DNA from: Macrolepiota albuminosa
Lineage: Eukaryota; Basidiomycota; Agaricomycetes; Agaricales; Agaricaceae
Assembly: GCA_027475525.1 (NCBI GenBank)
Contig: JAMWFC010000126.1
Location: forward strand, 310,001-374,000
DNA: 64,000 bases
Reading direction: 5' to 3'
Shown here: piece after piece, positions 22,485 through 35,070 of the stretch
Layout of the letters: every line of letters starts with the position of its first letter
How positions within the stretch are numbered: position 1 is the first letter of the stretch
Program-made: the position numbers and the translations under genes
Notes under the pieces: generated by a model
Told to the model about the DNA's origin: nothing
What the model saw: only the letters and a program-made list of their open reading frames with translations
Databases searched by the model: none

Positions 22485-22780
22485 GGATCAAATGAAATTA
22501 TGATACACTGTGGAGGAGTCAAACTTGCCAATATACACAATAAAAAATATCAATTTATCAATATTCCACTGGACCACAGGAACTTACTACAACTTGGTAT
22601 AGTGTACAGATAGATTGGTCAAAAGACACCATCACATGTTATTAGGTTGGTAAATTCATTTGATCTGTTGATCTGCTCATAGATAGAACACAGGTCCACC
22701 AGACTCATTTCTCCCTCTTTCAACCCAGTACCATCTCTACTAAAATAATTGTCATTTTTACACAGGAAGATTTCTTTGGA

Positions 22781-23327
22781 CATCAGCTACTGTCCACTGA
22801 CATCCACTACTGTCTGCTGGCCTGCCAGCAGACAGCAGACATCCATGCACTCCCCTTCTGCCCTTCCCCCTCTTTCTTTCCAGTGCCATTCTCTCCACTC
22901 TCCACATGACCCCACATGCCACTGCATGTGGCAGATGCCCACATACCCCACTTCCCTCTTTCTCTCCTTGATCTGATGTCTGCTACTATCTGCTGGCATG
23001 CCAGTGGACAGTGAACACCCACACCCCTCCCCTTTCCCCTTTTCCCCTCTTTCTCCCCACCTCTATCCCTCTTCTGTCATTCTCCATACTTCTCCAGATG
23101 CCCATGCATCTCTTTTTCCTCTTTACCCCCCTGATGCCAGCAGATGCTGAGCAATGCTGGGAGTTGCCAGAGGTTGCCAATGGATGCCAGCAGATGTCTG
23201 AAGCTCTTCTGGGAGGTGTGCTATCCCCCTTCCACCTCTCATTATCCATGCAGGGACCTGTGGAAACATTGGGGGGCCAGCGCCTATTGTGTTATCTGAT
23301 CTTTGATTCTATCTGCTAGTAACTGAC
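22781..23327. repeat. degenerate repeat built on a TGCTGGC/GCCAGCA palindrome
   Basis: Phrases such as TGCTGGCCTGCCAGCAGACA, CTGCTGGCATGCCAGTGGAC, GATGCCAGCAGATGCTG and GATGCCAGCAGATGTCTG recur between about 22,787 and 23,195, with related phrases up to 23,800. The unit is irregular and pyrimidine-rich tracts lie between. ORFs across it read as low-complexity and are not supported as genes. Confidence 0.6.
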
Positions 23328-23408
23328 CTGTGGTACAATGGATAAAGTGTCAATATGTTCTGTTGCTGGAGGCTTCCTCAAAGCTGGGAGTTTGATTCCT
23401 CCCTACAG
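23328..23408 (+). ncRNA. tRNA-like sequence (decayed tRNA or SINE head)
   Basis: Box A-like TGGTACAATGGATAAAG at about 23,331 and box B-like GAGTTTGATTCC at about 23,390 are spaced as in a tRNA. The ends CTGTGG and CCTACAG can pair as an acceptor stem. Box B has TTTGATT where TTCGATT is usual, as expected from CpG decay. The middle does not fold into a clear anticodon arm, so a SINE head is at least as likely as a dead tRNA gene. Confidence 0.5.
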
Positions 23409-24246
23409 TATACAAAGAATGAGGTGAAGATTACTTTTTTTTGGTCCACCTAGCCACTGTGAATCTGCACAGGCCTGGGTAAATGTCCACTGGTAGTCTG
23501 CACAGGCTTGCATAGGTTTGAGTGAGGCAATGTAAGTCTGTATAAATGTCTACTGGTGGCATGCATAGGCTTGCATAGGTCTGCAGGGCCCTTTTGTGGA
23601 CATTTGCTGGCATTGGGAGGGGGAAAAAGAGAGAAGGGGAGGCACACAGCCTCAAATTGTTGTGGAGAAGAAGGGAGAGGAGAGAAAAGTGGGGAATCTT
23701 GCAGAGGGCTTATTTATGCCCTGATGTCTGCTAATGGAGGAGTTTTTCACTCGTTGGCTGATGCCTGCTAATGTCTGCTAGTATCTGCTAGGCCTGCATG
23801 TGCATGCATGTGCTTGCCTTATATTGATCTGCTGGACCATGTCATACAGCACATTGTGACATGTCCACAGCTCTGTATTCTATAGCATGCTGGAGACTGC
23901 TCTGCTACAGTGTAGCAGACTCTGCTAAACATGTATTGTACAGCACAAAGCAAACTTCCATACAATGTATAACATGCACCATTGAGATGCCTGACCCTGG
24001 TAATATAACACTAGTTTTCTATCCAAGAACAAAATGGATAATCTCTTTACCATGCCTCATCACTAAGCAAAACAAAGCCTTTGCTTCAAAAGACTCTGAG
24101 CACAGGTGTTTGCACACAGACTTCTTTCTGCCAATAGTAATTTTAACTATACTTCATATGTCATGGACTAAACACAATAGACCAATACTTTTAAGACTTG
24201 AAGCCAAGGTCTGCAGGACCAAAATACAGGTTGACATCTATGAGCT
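23409..24246. other. CpG-poor non-coding DNA
   Basis: Contains further TGCTGGC/TCTGCTA-type low-complexity stretches and no supported gene. The ORF at 23,861-24,292 (+) shows no domain and runs into LTR sequence. Confidence 0.5.
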
Positions 24247-24286
24247 TGTAAGAGCAACCTCTGGAGGCTATGGCTCAATTACACAG
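24247..24286 (-). repeat. L2 LTR terminal fragment
   Basis: Forty bases matching the L2 3' end (TGTAAGAGCAACCTCTGGAG on the plus strand), cut by the start of the next LTR at 24,287. Confidence 0.75.
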
Positions 24287-24465
24287 TGTTAGGAGACCAG
24301 TTTCTGAACTATTGTTCCAAGCTTAATTCAATGATTCATCTACCTTTAGCACATTCAAATGACTGCTCAGCCTGTCATATCCCCTTTTGTCTTCTAGTAG
24401 TCAGCCTGGATGAGTCATATGTATGGACCTTACTTAGCATCAATTATTGTTAGTCATACTCTATT

Positions 24466-24942
24466 TGTCAGGGGACTCCTCATTTCTTCCTTCTTTCATT
24501 TCTTATCCTTCACTCTCCTTTCATTCATTTTCTTATTTTTTTCTGTCATTCTCTTATTTTACTGTTTTTCTTTCATTTCTTATCCTTCACTCTCCTTTCA
24601 TTCATTTTCTTATTTTTTTCTGTCATTCTCTTATTTTACTGTTTCTATTTTCTTGACACTATCTGTTAATGTTCTCAGCCCTTGAGGTGCTCTGGTTCTT
24701 TAGCTATCATTCAGACAATTGTGGGCCCTTCAGTATTGCTTTCAGACTGCTTACATAAGCTGGAGTTTGCTTTTCTGACTTCCAAAGTTCAGAGTTTTTC
24801 TGCCTTGTTTATTTAGGCAATTTTTGAGTTTTTTAAGGTTTTGTTATCCTGTACTGGCATAGAAAATCCTAGACTTGTTCTCTTTGGATTTCTCTCTGCC
24901 AGCTATGTGACTGAGCTATAGCCTCCAAAGGTTGCCCTTACA
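24466..24942 (+). repeat. solo LTR, family L2 (477 bp), TSD CTATT
   Basis: Full L2 repeat TGTCAGGGGACTCC to GTTGCCCTTACA with the exact 5-bp duplication CTATT at 24,461-24,465 and 24,943-24,947, inserted into L3 copy 1. It contains a perfect 77-bp tandem duplication in its pyrimidine-rich part that the other L2 copies lack. Confidence 0.94.
24491..24644. repeat. tandem duplication, period 77 bp (c)
   Basis: Bases 24,491-24,567 equal 24,568-24,644 exactly, with mismatch on both sides. Inside the solo L2 LTR. Confidence 0.97.
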
Positions 24943-25152
24943 CTATTATATACTGGAGCTCAATTAGTTAAACAGTAGTAGTAATAGTGCAGCCACTAAT
25001 ATAGTATATAAAAGCAACCTATAGATAGAATATCCTCAGGCTGAACAATAGCAGTGTTTTTCTGGCCTAGTGTAAGCTCTCTAGCAATGTCTGACTGCTT
25101 GGTTAGCTCTGCTGATCTCTTGCCTGACTCTTACTTGCTTTAATTACTCACC

Positions 25153-25389
25153 TGTCAGGGGACTCCTCATTTCTTCCTTTCTCACTCCTTATCTCTTCAC
25201 TCTCCCTTCATTCATTCTCTTATTTCTTCTGACATTATTTCATTTTACTGTTTCTATTCTTTTAACACTATCTGTTAGTACTACTCTCAGCCCTTGAGAT
25301 GCTCTGGTTCTTTAGCTACCATTCAGACAAGTGTGGGCCCTTCAGCACTGCTTCCAGACTGCTTATATAAGCCAGAGTTTGCCTTTCTG
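25153..25389 (+). repeat. L2 LTR, 3'-truncated
   Basis: Starts TGTCAGGGGACTCC at 25,153 and follows L2 to GTTTGCCTTTCTG, including a TATA-like CTTATATAAGCC near 25,370. It then joins pol sequence. No target duplication is found on the right. Confidence 0.85.
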
Positions 25390-25395
25390 TGACAG

Positions 25396-25800
25396 CCTCT
25401 TGCATCAACAGTGCTTTGAAATGATTAAACAGATCTGTGACTGCACACTAGTTATGCAACCAATTGATCCCAGAAATTTAAATTATCTGGCTCATCTGTG
25501 ACATGTCTAAGACTAGAAGTGAGGTAATGTATAGTCAAGGACAAACATGGCAAACTGAATGCTTAGCCAGATTTATATGAAAAAAAAATTTACAAATATG
25601 CAACAAAACTATACTGTGCACAAATTAGAAATGCTGGAAATACTTGAAACATTGATTAAGTTGAAAGATAAGCTGATGAGACAGGAAATCCACATCATTA
25701 CAGATCATAAAGCACTTGAGTTGTTCAAAATCCAAACAATGTAGAGTTGGTAACAAAGCAGAGATAATAAATAGACAATTGATGACTTGGATAAGTATAC
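25396..25800 (+). pseudogene. G1-type RT/RNase H fragment
   Basis: Broken frames match G1 copy 2 at 12,600-12,960: HQQCFEMIKQICD, MQPIDPRN, then NYTVHKLEMLEILETLIK and IITDHKALELF. Heavily decayed, with no CpG. Confidence 0.8.
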
Positions 25801-26026
25801 ACCAAAAGAAATCTATTGTCTGAGGTGATCAAAGAGAACTTGACTTGATTTGATTCAATTGATTTGCTGATGTACTACTGATAAAAAGTAAGTATTTATA
25901 CTAATAGAAGTTCACTGTTGCTACTGAGCCAAGCTTAGCCAAAGAGCATTGAACTGTTAAGAATATAATAAGTAAATGCCACAAATTAAAATATATAATA
26001 GAAAATTCACAATTCAGCTGTCCATC
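25801..26026. other. no recognisable feature
   Basis: AT-rich, CpG-free stretch between a pol fragment and an LTR. Probably further eroded element sequence. Confidence 0.4.
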
Positions 26027-26441
26027 TGTCAGGAGACCAGTTTCTCTGACAATGTGCCTAGTCCTAGCAAATTTGAATAGCTGCTCAGCCCACTCTTTCT
26101 CCTTCTATTTTTTGTAGTCAGTCTTCATGGGTGATATACATTGACCTTACTCAGCATTGATTATTGTTAATCCTACTCTTTTACATATCAGGGCCTAATT
26201 AGTAAAGAGCATTAGGAATATCATAGCCACCAATATAATATATATAAGCAGCCTGCAGAATAAAATTTTTCCAGGCTGAACAATAGCAGTGTTCTCCTGG
26301 TCTATTCACTGAATCAACTGTAAGCTTTTCTAGCCATATCTGATCTCTTAGTTAGTCTTGCTGGTCCCTCACCTAACTCTTGCCTGCCTCTACACTTCCT
26401 TGATTCTCACTTGTCACTTGCACTGCTGGCTCTGTGATAGG
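26027..26441 (+). repeat. LTR family L3, copy 2
   Basis: Starts TGTCAGGAGACCAG and follows L3 copy 1 through a TATA-like ATATATATAAGC near 26,234 and the GCTGAACAATAGCAGTGTT phrase. The right end is approximate (near GGCTCTGTGA). Confidence 0.72.
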
Positions 26442-26459
26442 AGTTCCGCAGATGTTAAG

Positions 26460-26850
26460 CATGTGGCTTAGTGAAATGTCTCCCAACATAAAGTAAACCC
26501 AACCCTACTCAGAAGGGTGGTGGTTCAACTCTCATAGCTCTCATAGTAGGCAATATGTCATGCAGTAGCATGAGAAACATCACTAGCATGCAGTTACCAA
26601 CCCTGGCAATTCCAGGACATAGGAGGGTGACACTGACTAACCCAGAAGGGCAGTGGTTCAACTCCTGTGGTAAGCAATATGTCATGCAGTAGCAGCTGAG
26701 CACCACAAATAATAAAGTTGGGTGTGAAACATCACTAGTGCATAGTTACTGACCCTGGCAATTCCAGGACATAGGGGGGTGACACTGACTGGATGAGTCA
26801 GGTTTATTTTATGTTGGGAGACATTCCACTAAGCTGCATGGCTTAGGGAA
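26460..26850. repeat. inverted pair of tRNA-like/SINE-like sequences
   Basis: The outer parts are inverted copies of one another over about 45 bp (left GTGGCTTAGTGAAATGTCTC; right, reversed, AGCTTAGTGGAATGTCTC, both then CCAACATAAA). The arm has a box A-like TGGCTTAGTG, and GTGGTTCAACTC about 60 bp inside resembles box B with CG changed to CA. The centre holds two diverged tandem copies of a ~150-bp unit (ATATGTCATGCAGTAGCA, CCCTGGCAATTCCAGGACAT). Possible readings are a MITE-like unit or two SINE heads in opposite orientation. Confidence 0.55.
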
Positions 26851-27459
26851 TGTCTCCTCTAATTGTCAAGCAACTTCAGGTGCCAGGGTGGAGCACCAGG
26901 CTGTCTGTCACAGAAAAACTTTATCATTCTGAGTTCCTAAGCACTGCTGTTGGCTAAAAGCATTATTTCTGATTGATTGATGCTATCTTTGCTGTGTGTG
27001 GCCATCTCATATTGCCTATAATTATTTGATCCCATGTGCCAAACTGCTTTCTATTCCCATGACCTCTGTCTCAAGCCTGTCCCATGTGCCATGCTTTATA
27101 ATTGATGCACTTAGTTCTTCTGAAGGCTCATCACTGGAGGCTAAGAACCATACAGTAGAGATCTGAGCCAAAGCAATGAAGCGAATGTCTGTAGGAGATA
27201 CAGGAACTTAGAGATGTTAAAGTAGAATACCTCAACAGAAGAGAATGAGGCAGAGATGAAGTCCCCCATGCTGATTCAGCAGAGGAGACCAGATTGGAGA
27301 AAGACAAAAGCAATGACTGAGACAACATAGTCCTCAGAGAAGCACTAGATTCTGTACAGATGCAGCCAGGCCTTATAGACTATGAGAATGCAGAGTTTCA
27401 GTATACAATACATTGAGAATGTGGCCTGGATAAACTATGCTTGGGGTTATTGCTCACCC
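26851..27459. other. CpG-poor non-coding DNA
   Basis: No gene is supported. By position it could be the eroded region downstream of the minus-strand chromodomain fragment, but I could not match it to the G1 third ORF. Confidence 0.4.
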
Positions 27460-28000
27460 CCAAAATCATCTTAGATCCATGGTCCACCTGAAGTGCTGTT
27501 GTTGCTTAGCCAGAGCAGCCTCTTATTTGATCTGATCTAAGCATGTAGGCACTTAGATAACCAACTTGGGCATTTCATGCCTTGCAATTCCAAATATCAA
27601 TCCAAAGTTGCTGCTTTGAACACATTATATGACTCCTAGGTTGTATCTCCAGCATTTTACTGAACCTCAAACTTGAGGTCCTTTCCTTCAGCCCAGTGAT
27701 GCCCTAACAGGTCTTTGCCAAACCACTCTTGTTTGTTGACTGCACCAAAGTCATATGCCTTGGATGTTACCCAATATAGAAACAAGGCATGTTATTCACA
27801 TAGTATAGCCTTGACAAAGAGATGTGAAATTTTAGTACAATCCTCCAAACTTGTGGTGCAGATAGGAGTTTAAGTATGTAGTTTGTTGTACTTGGGTCAG
27901 CCTTTGAGATCGATCTTGTATGTGTCAACAAGAAAGGGCTTCTAGTCTCAAACCTCAGTCAACTCATGCAGTGCCCATGCATCACTGTCACTCACATACA
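27460..28000 (-). pseudogene. gypsy integrase C-terminus and chromodomain fragment
   Basis: Minus-strand translation gives KAYDFGAVNKQEWFGKDLL, then HHWAEGKDLKFEV, GDTTWEPY and YLELQGMK, colinear with the G1 chromodomain (1690-1900). It is the last recognisable element sequence before the host island, whose CpG-containing DNA starts at about 28,083. Confidence 0.78.
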
Positions 28001-28369
28001 TTCCATCTTGCCATAGTTACATAGCCATCATGTATGGTAATTTGACTATTGCACAGCTTTCCCAACTGATTACTAAACATGTTGGGTGAATAGTCCGCTA
28101 TAACGCTTTGATTTAATGCTCTGTACTCAACCAGAAATATGCAGTCTATTGTGCGAGTTTGAAAATGACAGAAAGAGAAAGAAAACAGATCGATCAGTTA
28201 CTGGACTATGCCAATCATCAATGACCCGACATGCCCCTTCACAAACAAATTTGGCACATGCACCTAATTAAGGAGATATGAAAAAAAAGCTTGTGTAACA
28301 GTCTAAGACAGGAGCACAAAGTCATCTTCTAAACTTCACAGGTTTCTCCCAGCCTGAAACATTGGTCAG

Positions 28370-29251
28370 TCATGAGATTGATAACGTGCAATCTTCATAC
28401 ATACCCAACTTGTTATTGTCGGTCACCGCGAAATAATAATAAGTACGACTCAAGCTAGGCAGATTTTGCGATTGCCGATATTTGATATGTCGCGTAATTA
28501 CAGTACTCCGCGTATTTGCAAGTGAGTAACACATGAACGTTTCTGGAGCAAAACCAGTGTACCCAAATTCGATGACATACAAATCTTGGCCTGACACAAT
28601 GAAGTTGTTCAAGATGAGGTCATCGTGATAAAAGCAGATAGGATCGGCAGACAGATTGATGGTATCTTGAAGGAATTTCAATACCTACATTGTCCACAAT
28701 CAGTATCTTTCATGTTTTGCGCGAAAAAACCTTACATTGTTCAACTGAAAGTCCATTTGTTGTACAGATTCAAATGTCGGTCCCTCACCATCCGGCCAGA
28801 AGCTATGACGCATCGGACCACCTCCTACCGGCCCGACCTTTCCATCTTGGGGGGGTGGCACCTTTAAAAGCCAATTAACCGCCTCCACGACGCGGGGCAC
28901 ATCTGCTTCAGTGGCATGTACACCAGCTATGTACTCCATGACAATATAGACTCCTTTCGGTGCTTTCCAGGCATCGTAGACTTCTGCAACTTTGAATGGT
29001 GCACTAGGATCACGGTTCGATAGATGATAGACATAGGACTGCGTACGAGCCTCGCCAAGACTCACAAGTGGACCAAACTTAATGAGAGCAAGCGGCGTAG
29101 AGGTATCAGAAGGTCTGTAGACATAGTGAGAGGTGCCACGATGGTTGATTTTGAATTGTTCGCGGTAGTGAACATTGCAAAGTTCAACGAGCTCGTCACG
29201 AGAAGGAAGACCCGGGATTGTTCGGGAAATAATGTCCGTAGAAATGGACAT
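28370..29251 (-). CDS. aminoglycoside phosphotransferase (APH)-fold protein, fungal small-molecule kinase-like
   Basis: Two exons, 29,251-28,736 and 28,684-28,370, with a 51-bp intron (GTAAGG...TGTAG); the spliced frame is 831 nt, 276 residues. ATG at 29,251 gives MSISTDIIS. Kinase-like landmarks: GVYIVMEYIAGVHATEADV (hinge) at about residue 100; the catalytic loop HDDLILNNF at about 190, matching HxDxxxxN; and DLYVIEFGYTGF, where the metal-binding Asp of the DFG-like triplet is Glu. A Lys in ALIKFGP is a candidate for nucleotide binding. Known for the family: transfer of phosphate to small molecules or, in some members, proteins. The substrate here is unknown. It is transcribed divergently from the gene at 29,570. 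The Glu may reduce or abolish activity. Confidence 0.83.
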
Positions 29252-29569
29252 GAGTGCTGGAGAAGAAGATGTTGAGTTACGACTTGACCTTTATGGGCTG
29301 CCCCAAGGAGCTGCGAAAATTAAAGGCAGTGTCCGATCCCATTATGACTGCTAAATAACATTATTTAATTATGTAACGTGGATGCAGCACCTCTCGCGCA
29401 CTCTCAAACTCTTTTTTGAGACTTGCATCATACTTTGGTGGCATCTCTTTTATTACCCATATCTCTAAGGTCAACATCATATCCCCCATATGTTTCCTTT
29501 CTTTTCTACAAACGTTGCTATCTGCTGAGACTCTTTCCTTCCATTCAGGTTTCTCTCGAATCAAAATTC
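29252..29569. promoter_or_regulatory. shared upstream region of two divergent genes
   Basis: 318 bp separate the start codons of the APH-like gene (-) and the conserved hypothetical gene (+). Both promoters must lie here or within the 5' ends. No convincing TATA box or repeated site is visible; an AT-rich stretch lies near 29,355-29,372. Confidence 0.5.
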
Positions 29570-30364
29570 ATGAATCATGAAACTAAACCTCCGGTACATG
29601 TGCAGCGGCAGCACGAGCGAGTGGCTGCTCTACGCGCGCTGATAGCTCATGATATTCCATGTATCCTCTGGGGTGGAGATGCAATGCACTTTATTCCGAA
29701 TGTCAGAGCCCCGTCATACTTCGTTGACCAAACAATTCTCGTTCCTGATCATCTCTTGGAACGGGCGGTGGAAGTTTTACGAAAAATTACTTACAGACGC
29801 ACACCCTTTGCGTTGACCTCTCTGGACTGGCACGGTCCGACCAAAGGCACCTCTCCGTTCCCAAAGGGAATTCGCATGAAACATCGTGATATACCCGAGG
29901 ATGAGCCTTATAAACTCTATCCAATTCCACTGCACATTACCCTGATTCCACAATCTTATTATGGAATGTCTGTCGATGCTACAGAGCGACTGCAATCCTT
30001 ACAGCTAGGGCCTGCACTGTCGCCTCTCAACGCTGGTATACTCGTCCCGAAGTGTCACACATTTTTTGAAGGTTTAGTACATTACCTCATGCATCCGCCA
30101 AGCGGTTTGGATACCCCACATCTCCATGGGAGAATGATGCACCTTGTCGACATCGAAAGCCTACTTAATCACCGAGTGGATTATGGTGACGACGAGCAAT
30201 TCCCTCCCGCTGGACAGCTACATCCTGATGAGCGGGAGGTCCTCAAGGAGCTCCAGACGGAAGACGCCCGTTTTTATCTCGGGATATGGATGAACTCAAG
30301 AAGAACTCCTAATGATGAAGATATCCGTGCCTATAGAGAGAATCGTTGTGGCGTTGCGACGTAA
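29570..30364 (+). CDS. conserved fungal hypothetical protein (264 residues)
   Basis: Single exon; ATG at 29,570 (MNHETKPP) is preferred over the open frame upstream, which reads as hydrophobic non-coding sequence. About residues 17-45 hold VAALRALIAHDIPCILWG and GDAMHF, followed by VDQTILVPDHLLERAVEVL. This arrangement, a Gly-Asp pair and a later conserved Asp, resembles small fungal proteins of nucleotidyltransferase-like fold, but the catalytic signature is not clear. A short His/Tyr-rich middle (LYPIPLHITLIPQSYYGM) and a charged C-terminus (DPDEREVLKELQ type) follow. No signal peptide or membrane segment. I do not assign a function. Divergent neighbour: the APH-like gene. Confidence 0.72.
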   Translation: MNHETKPPVHVQRQHERVAALRALIAHDIPCILWGGDAMHFIPNVRAPSYFVDQTILVPDHLLERAVEVLRKITYRRTPFALTSLDWHGPTKGTSPFPKGIRMKHRDIPEDEPYKLYPIPLHITLIPQSYYGMSVDATERLQSLQLGPALSPLNAGILVPKCHTFFEGLVHYLMHPPSGLDTPHLHGRMMHLVDIESLLNHRVDYGDDEQFPPAGQLHPDEREVLKELQTEDARFYLGIWMNSRRTPNDEDIRAYRENRCGVAT

Positions 30365-33509
<3,145 letters not shown>

Positions 33510-34810
33510 GGTTAGGTGTGCTTGCGTGATGCGATGCGATGCGATGATATCCTTTATGACTGCTGTGATTGATGTAGTAGTGAATCTTTTTTCCTTCTTT
33601 CTTTTTTACTCAATTTTTAGACGATACAGTAATTTCCTTTTTTGTTTTTTACTCGTTTGTCCTCTAAACCTGCGGGGTTTTCTTTTTTTTTTCTTCAAAA
33701 GTTTTCCATGGCAAATTAATTAATTTGCTATAGTACAGCAACTTTTGGTCTGCGACCCTGGACATACTTACGATAGTACGAGAACAAGAAATGAACCGGT
33801 TGATCCATAATGAGATGGGTTGATTCGAGCCTGGAAAGGATTGAATGTGGCGCAAAAGAAAAGAAGCCTAAGGACATCATGGTCGTGGTTTCTTCGACCG
33901 TCGAGGAAACAGGAGATGACAAGACCCTCGATAGATACTCTAGGAAGACCAGACTTGGTGTCATGTGAGCCTTGAGGGTTATCCTTTGTCTACTGACTGG
34001 AAGGAACCTGGCGCGACGTCCCTGGGATATGCGGAATGACACAATGGCTGACTAGTCAGGAAGCAAAGGGTGATCGACCTAAAGCGTGATAGCCGGGATA
34101 GATACGTTTAGTAGCGTGTGGTTCGACTTTACTCGTTGAACCTTCTAAAAAGTATGGCGTGCATATGGCAAGGGCTAAAAGATTATACAGGGTCGCCGAA
34201 GCACGTCTTGAAAGTGTACCTCGCAAGACGACTACACGAGAGAACTTTTACAAAGGCACCAACTGGTTCACTAGCGTCCCCGCTATCAACCAGGGGTCCT
34301 TGACAAGCAAATTTCCATGTGTCTTGGTTTATCGCGAGCAATGCAACCTGTGCTTGCCGTGGCAGATCTGACAACAAGACTAAAACACCCATTCGATAAT
34401 GGATTACGTGTAACCGGACATGAAAGCTTCTATCTCCATCCAATGACCGTACTCAGGCGAGTTTTACGGTGAAACGAAGAACTTTCTGGAGGGCCGATAC
34501 GGCCTGTCCCAATTCCGACTCATATATTTTGACATTTGCTAATTTTACAAAGGGTGAGGTGTCGTGAGTAGCCACTAATACATTATCTAGGTCAGCCTGT
34601 GCTCGGGTCATCGTCGATGATACGTCCCGTCTGATACTGGGCTACTTAGTCGTCGTGGAGGTGAGACTTCCCTGTGGGTAAGTTCTACTTACGCGTCTCT
34701 CTTCATTGGTCTAAGGCCATAACTAGCAAGGATAAAGTCCCATCCATGTATTATCCCTTGGAAAGTTGGAAACCATCGGTGCTGTTATCTGAAGTGCCAG
34801 CTTTCAAGAA
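33510..34810. other. intergenic region, no supported gene
   Basis: Normal CpG content, so host DNA. It starts with a GATGC-type microsatellite (33,525-33,548) and a T-rich stretch consistent with the kinase 3' end. Short ORFs on both strands show no domain or codon signal that I trust. Confidence 0.5.
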
Positions 34811-34893
34811 GGCCGTGTGGCGAAATGGCATCGCGTCTGACTACGAATTCGTTTGAAATCAGGAGATTGCAGGTTCGACCCCTGTCTCGGTCA
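34811..34893 (+). tRNA. tRNA-Arg(ACG) with an 11-nt intron
   Basis: The sequence opens GGCCGTGTGGCG. Acceptor strands are 34,811-34,817 and 34,886-34,892, with one mismatch and one G-U pair. The D arm pairs GCG with CGC. The anticodon arm is TCTGA-CTACGA...A-TCAGG with anticodon ACG, and an intron (ATTCGTTTGAA) follows position 37, the standard place. The T arm is GCAGG-TTCGACC-CCTGT. A run of T residues from about 34,896 is the polymerase III terminator. Box A and box B are intact. Confidence 0.9.
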
Positions 34894-35070
34894 TATTTTT
34901 TTTTCGCCTCAATCACTAAGTCCTAATGCTCGATTTGCAGTAACCGAAGGAATATTCGTGTCGAATTCATCCATTACTGCAATACCTGTCAAGTAATTGT
35001 CACATGTTTCTTACAATACAACAGTTCGTAAAGAAATGGTTTATAAAATTCAAGTGCTCGCGGCTAAATT

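Larger units (their letters stand above)
21842..22780. other. CpG-poor non-coding DNA with two 77-bp tandem duplications
   Basis: No coding signal is seen. Two tandem duplications are given separately. The rest is AT-rich and could be an eroded LTR of copy 3, but no termini were found. Confidence 0.5.
24287..25152 (+). repeat. LTR family L3, copy 1, interrupted by an L2 LTR
   Basis: Starts TGTTAGGAGACCAG. It is split at 24,465 by a solo L2 LTR and resumes at 24,943. Aligns with 26,027-26,441 (shared phrases: GAGACCAGTTTCT, AGCAGTGTT, GCTGAACAATAG) and has a TATA-like TAGTATATAAAAG near 25,001. The right end is cut at 25,152 by another L2 copy. Confidence 0.8.

Noticed and set aside
22781..23200. 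CRISPR-like array
   Set aside because: Units are irregular in spacing and sequence, no constant spacer length exists, and the organism is a fungus.
33728..34443. Minus-strand ORFs between the kinase and tRNA genes
   Set aside because: No domain, no splice-consistent extension and no recognisable homology; they are kept only as an intergenic note.
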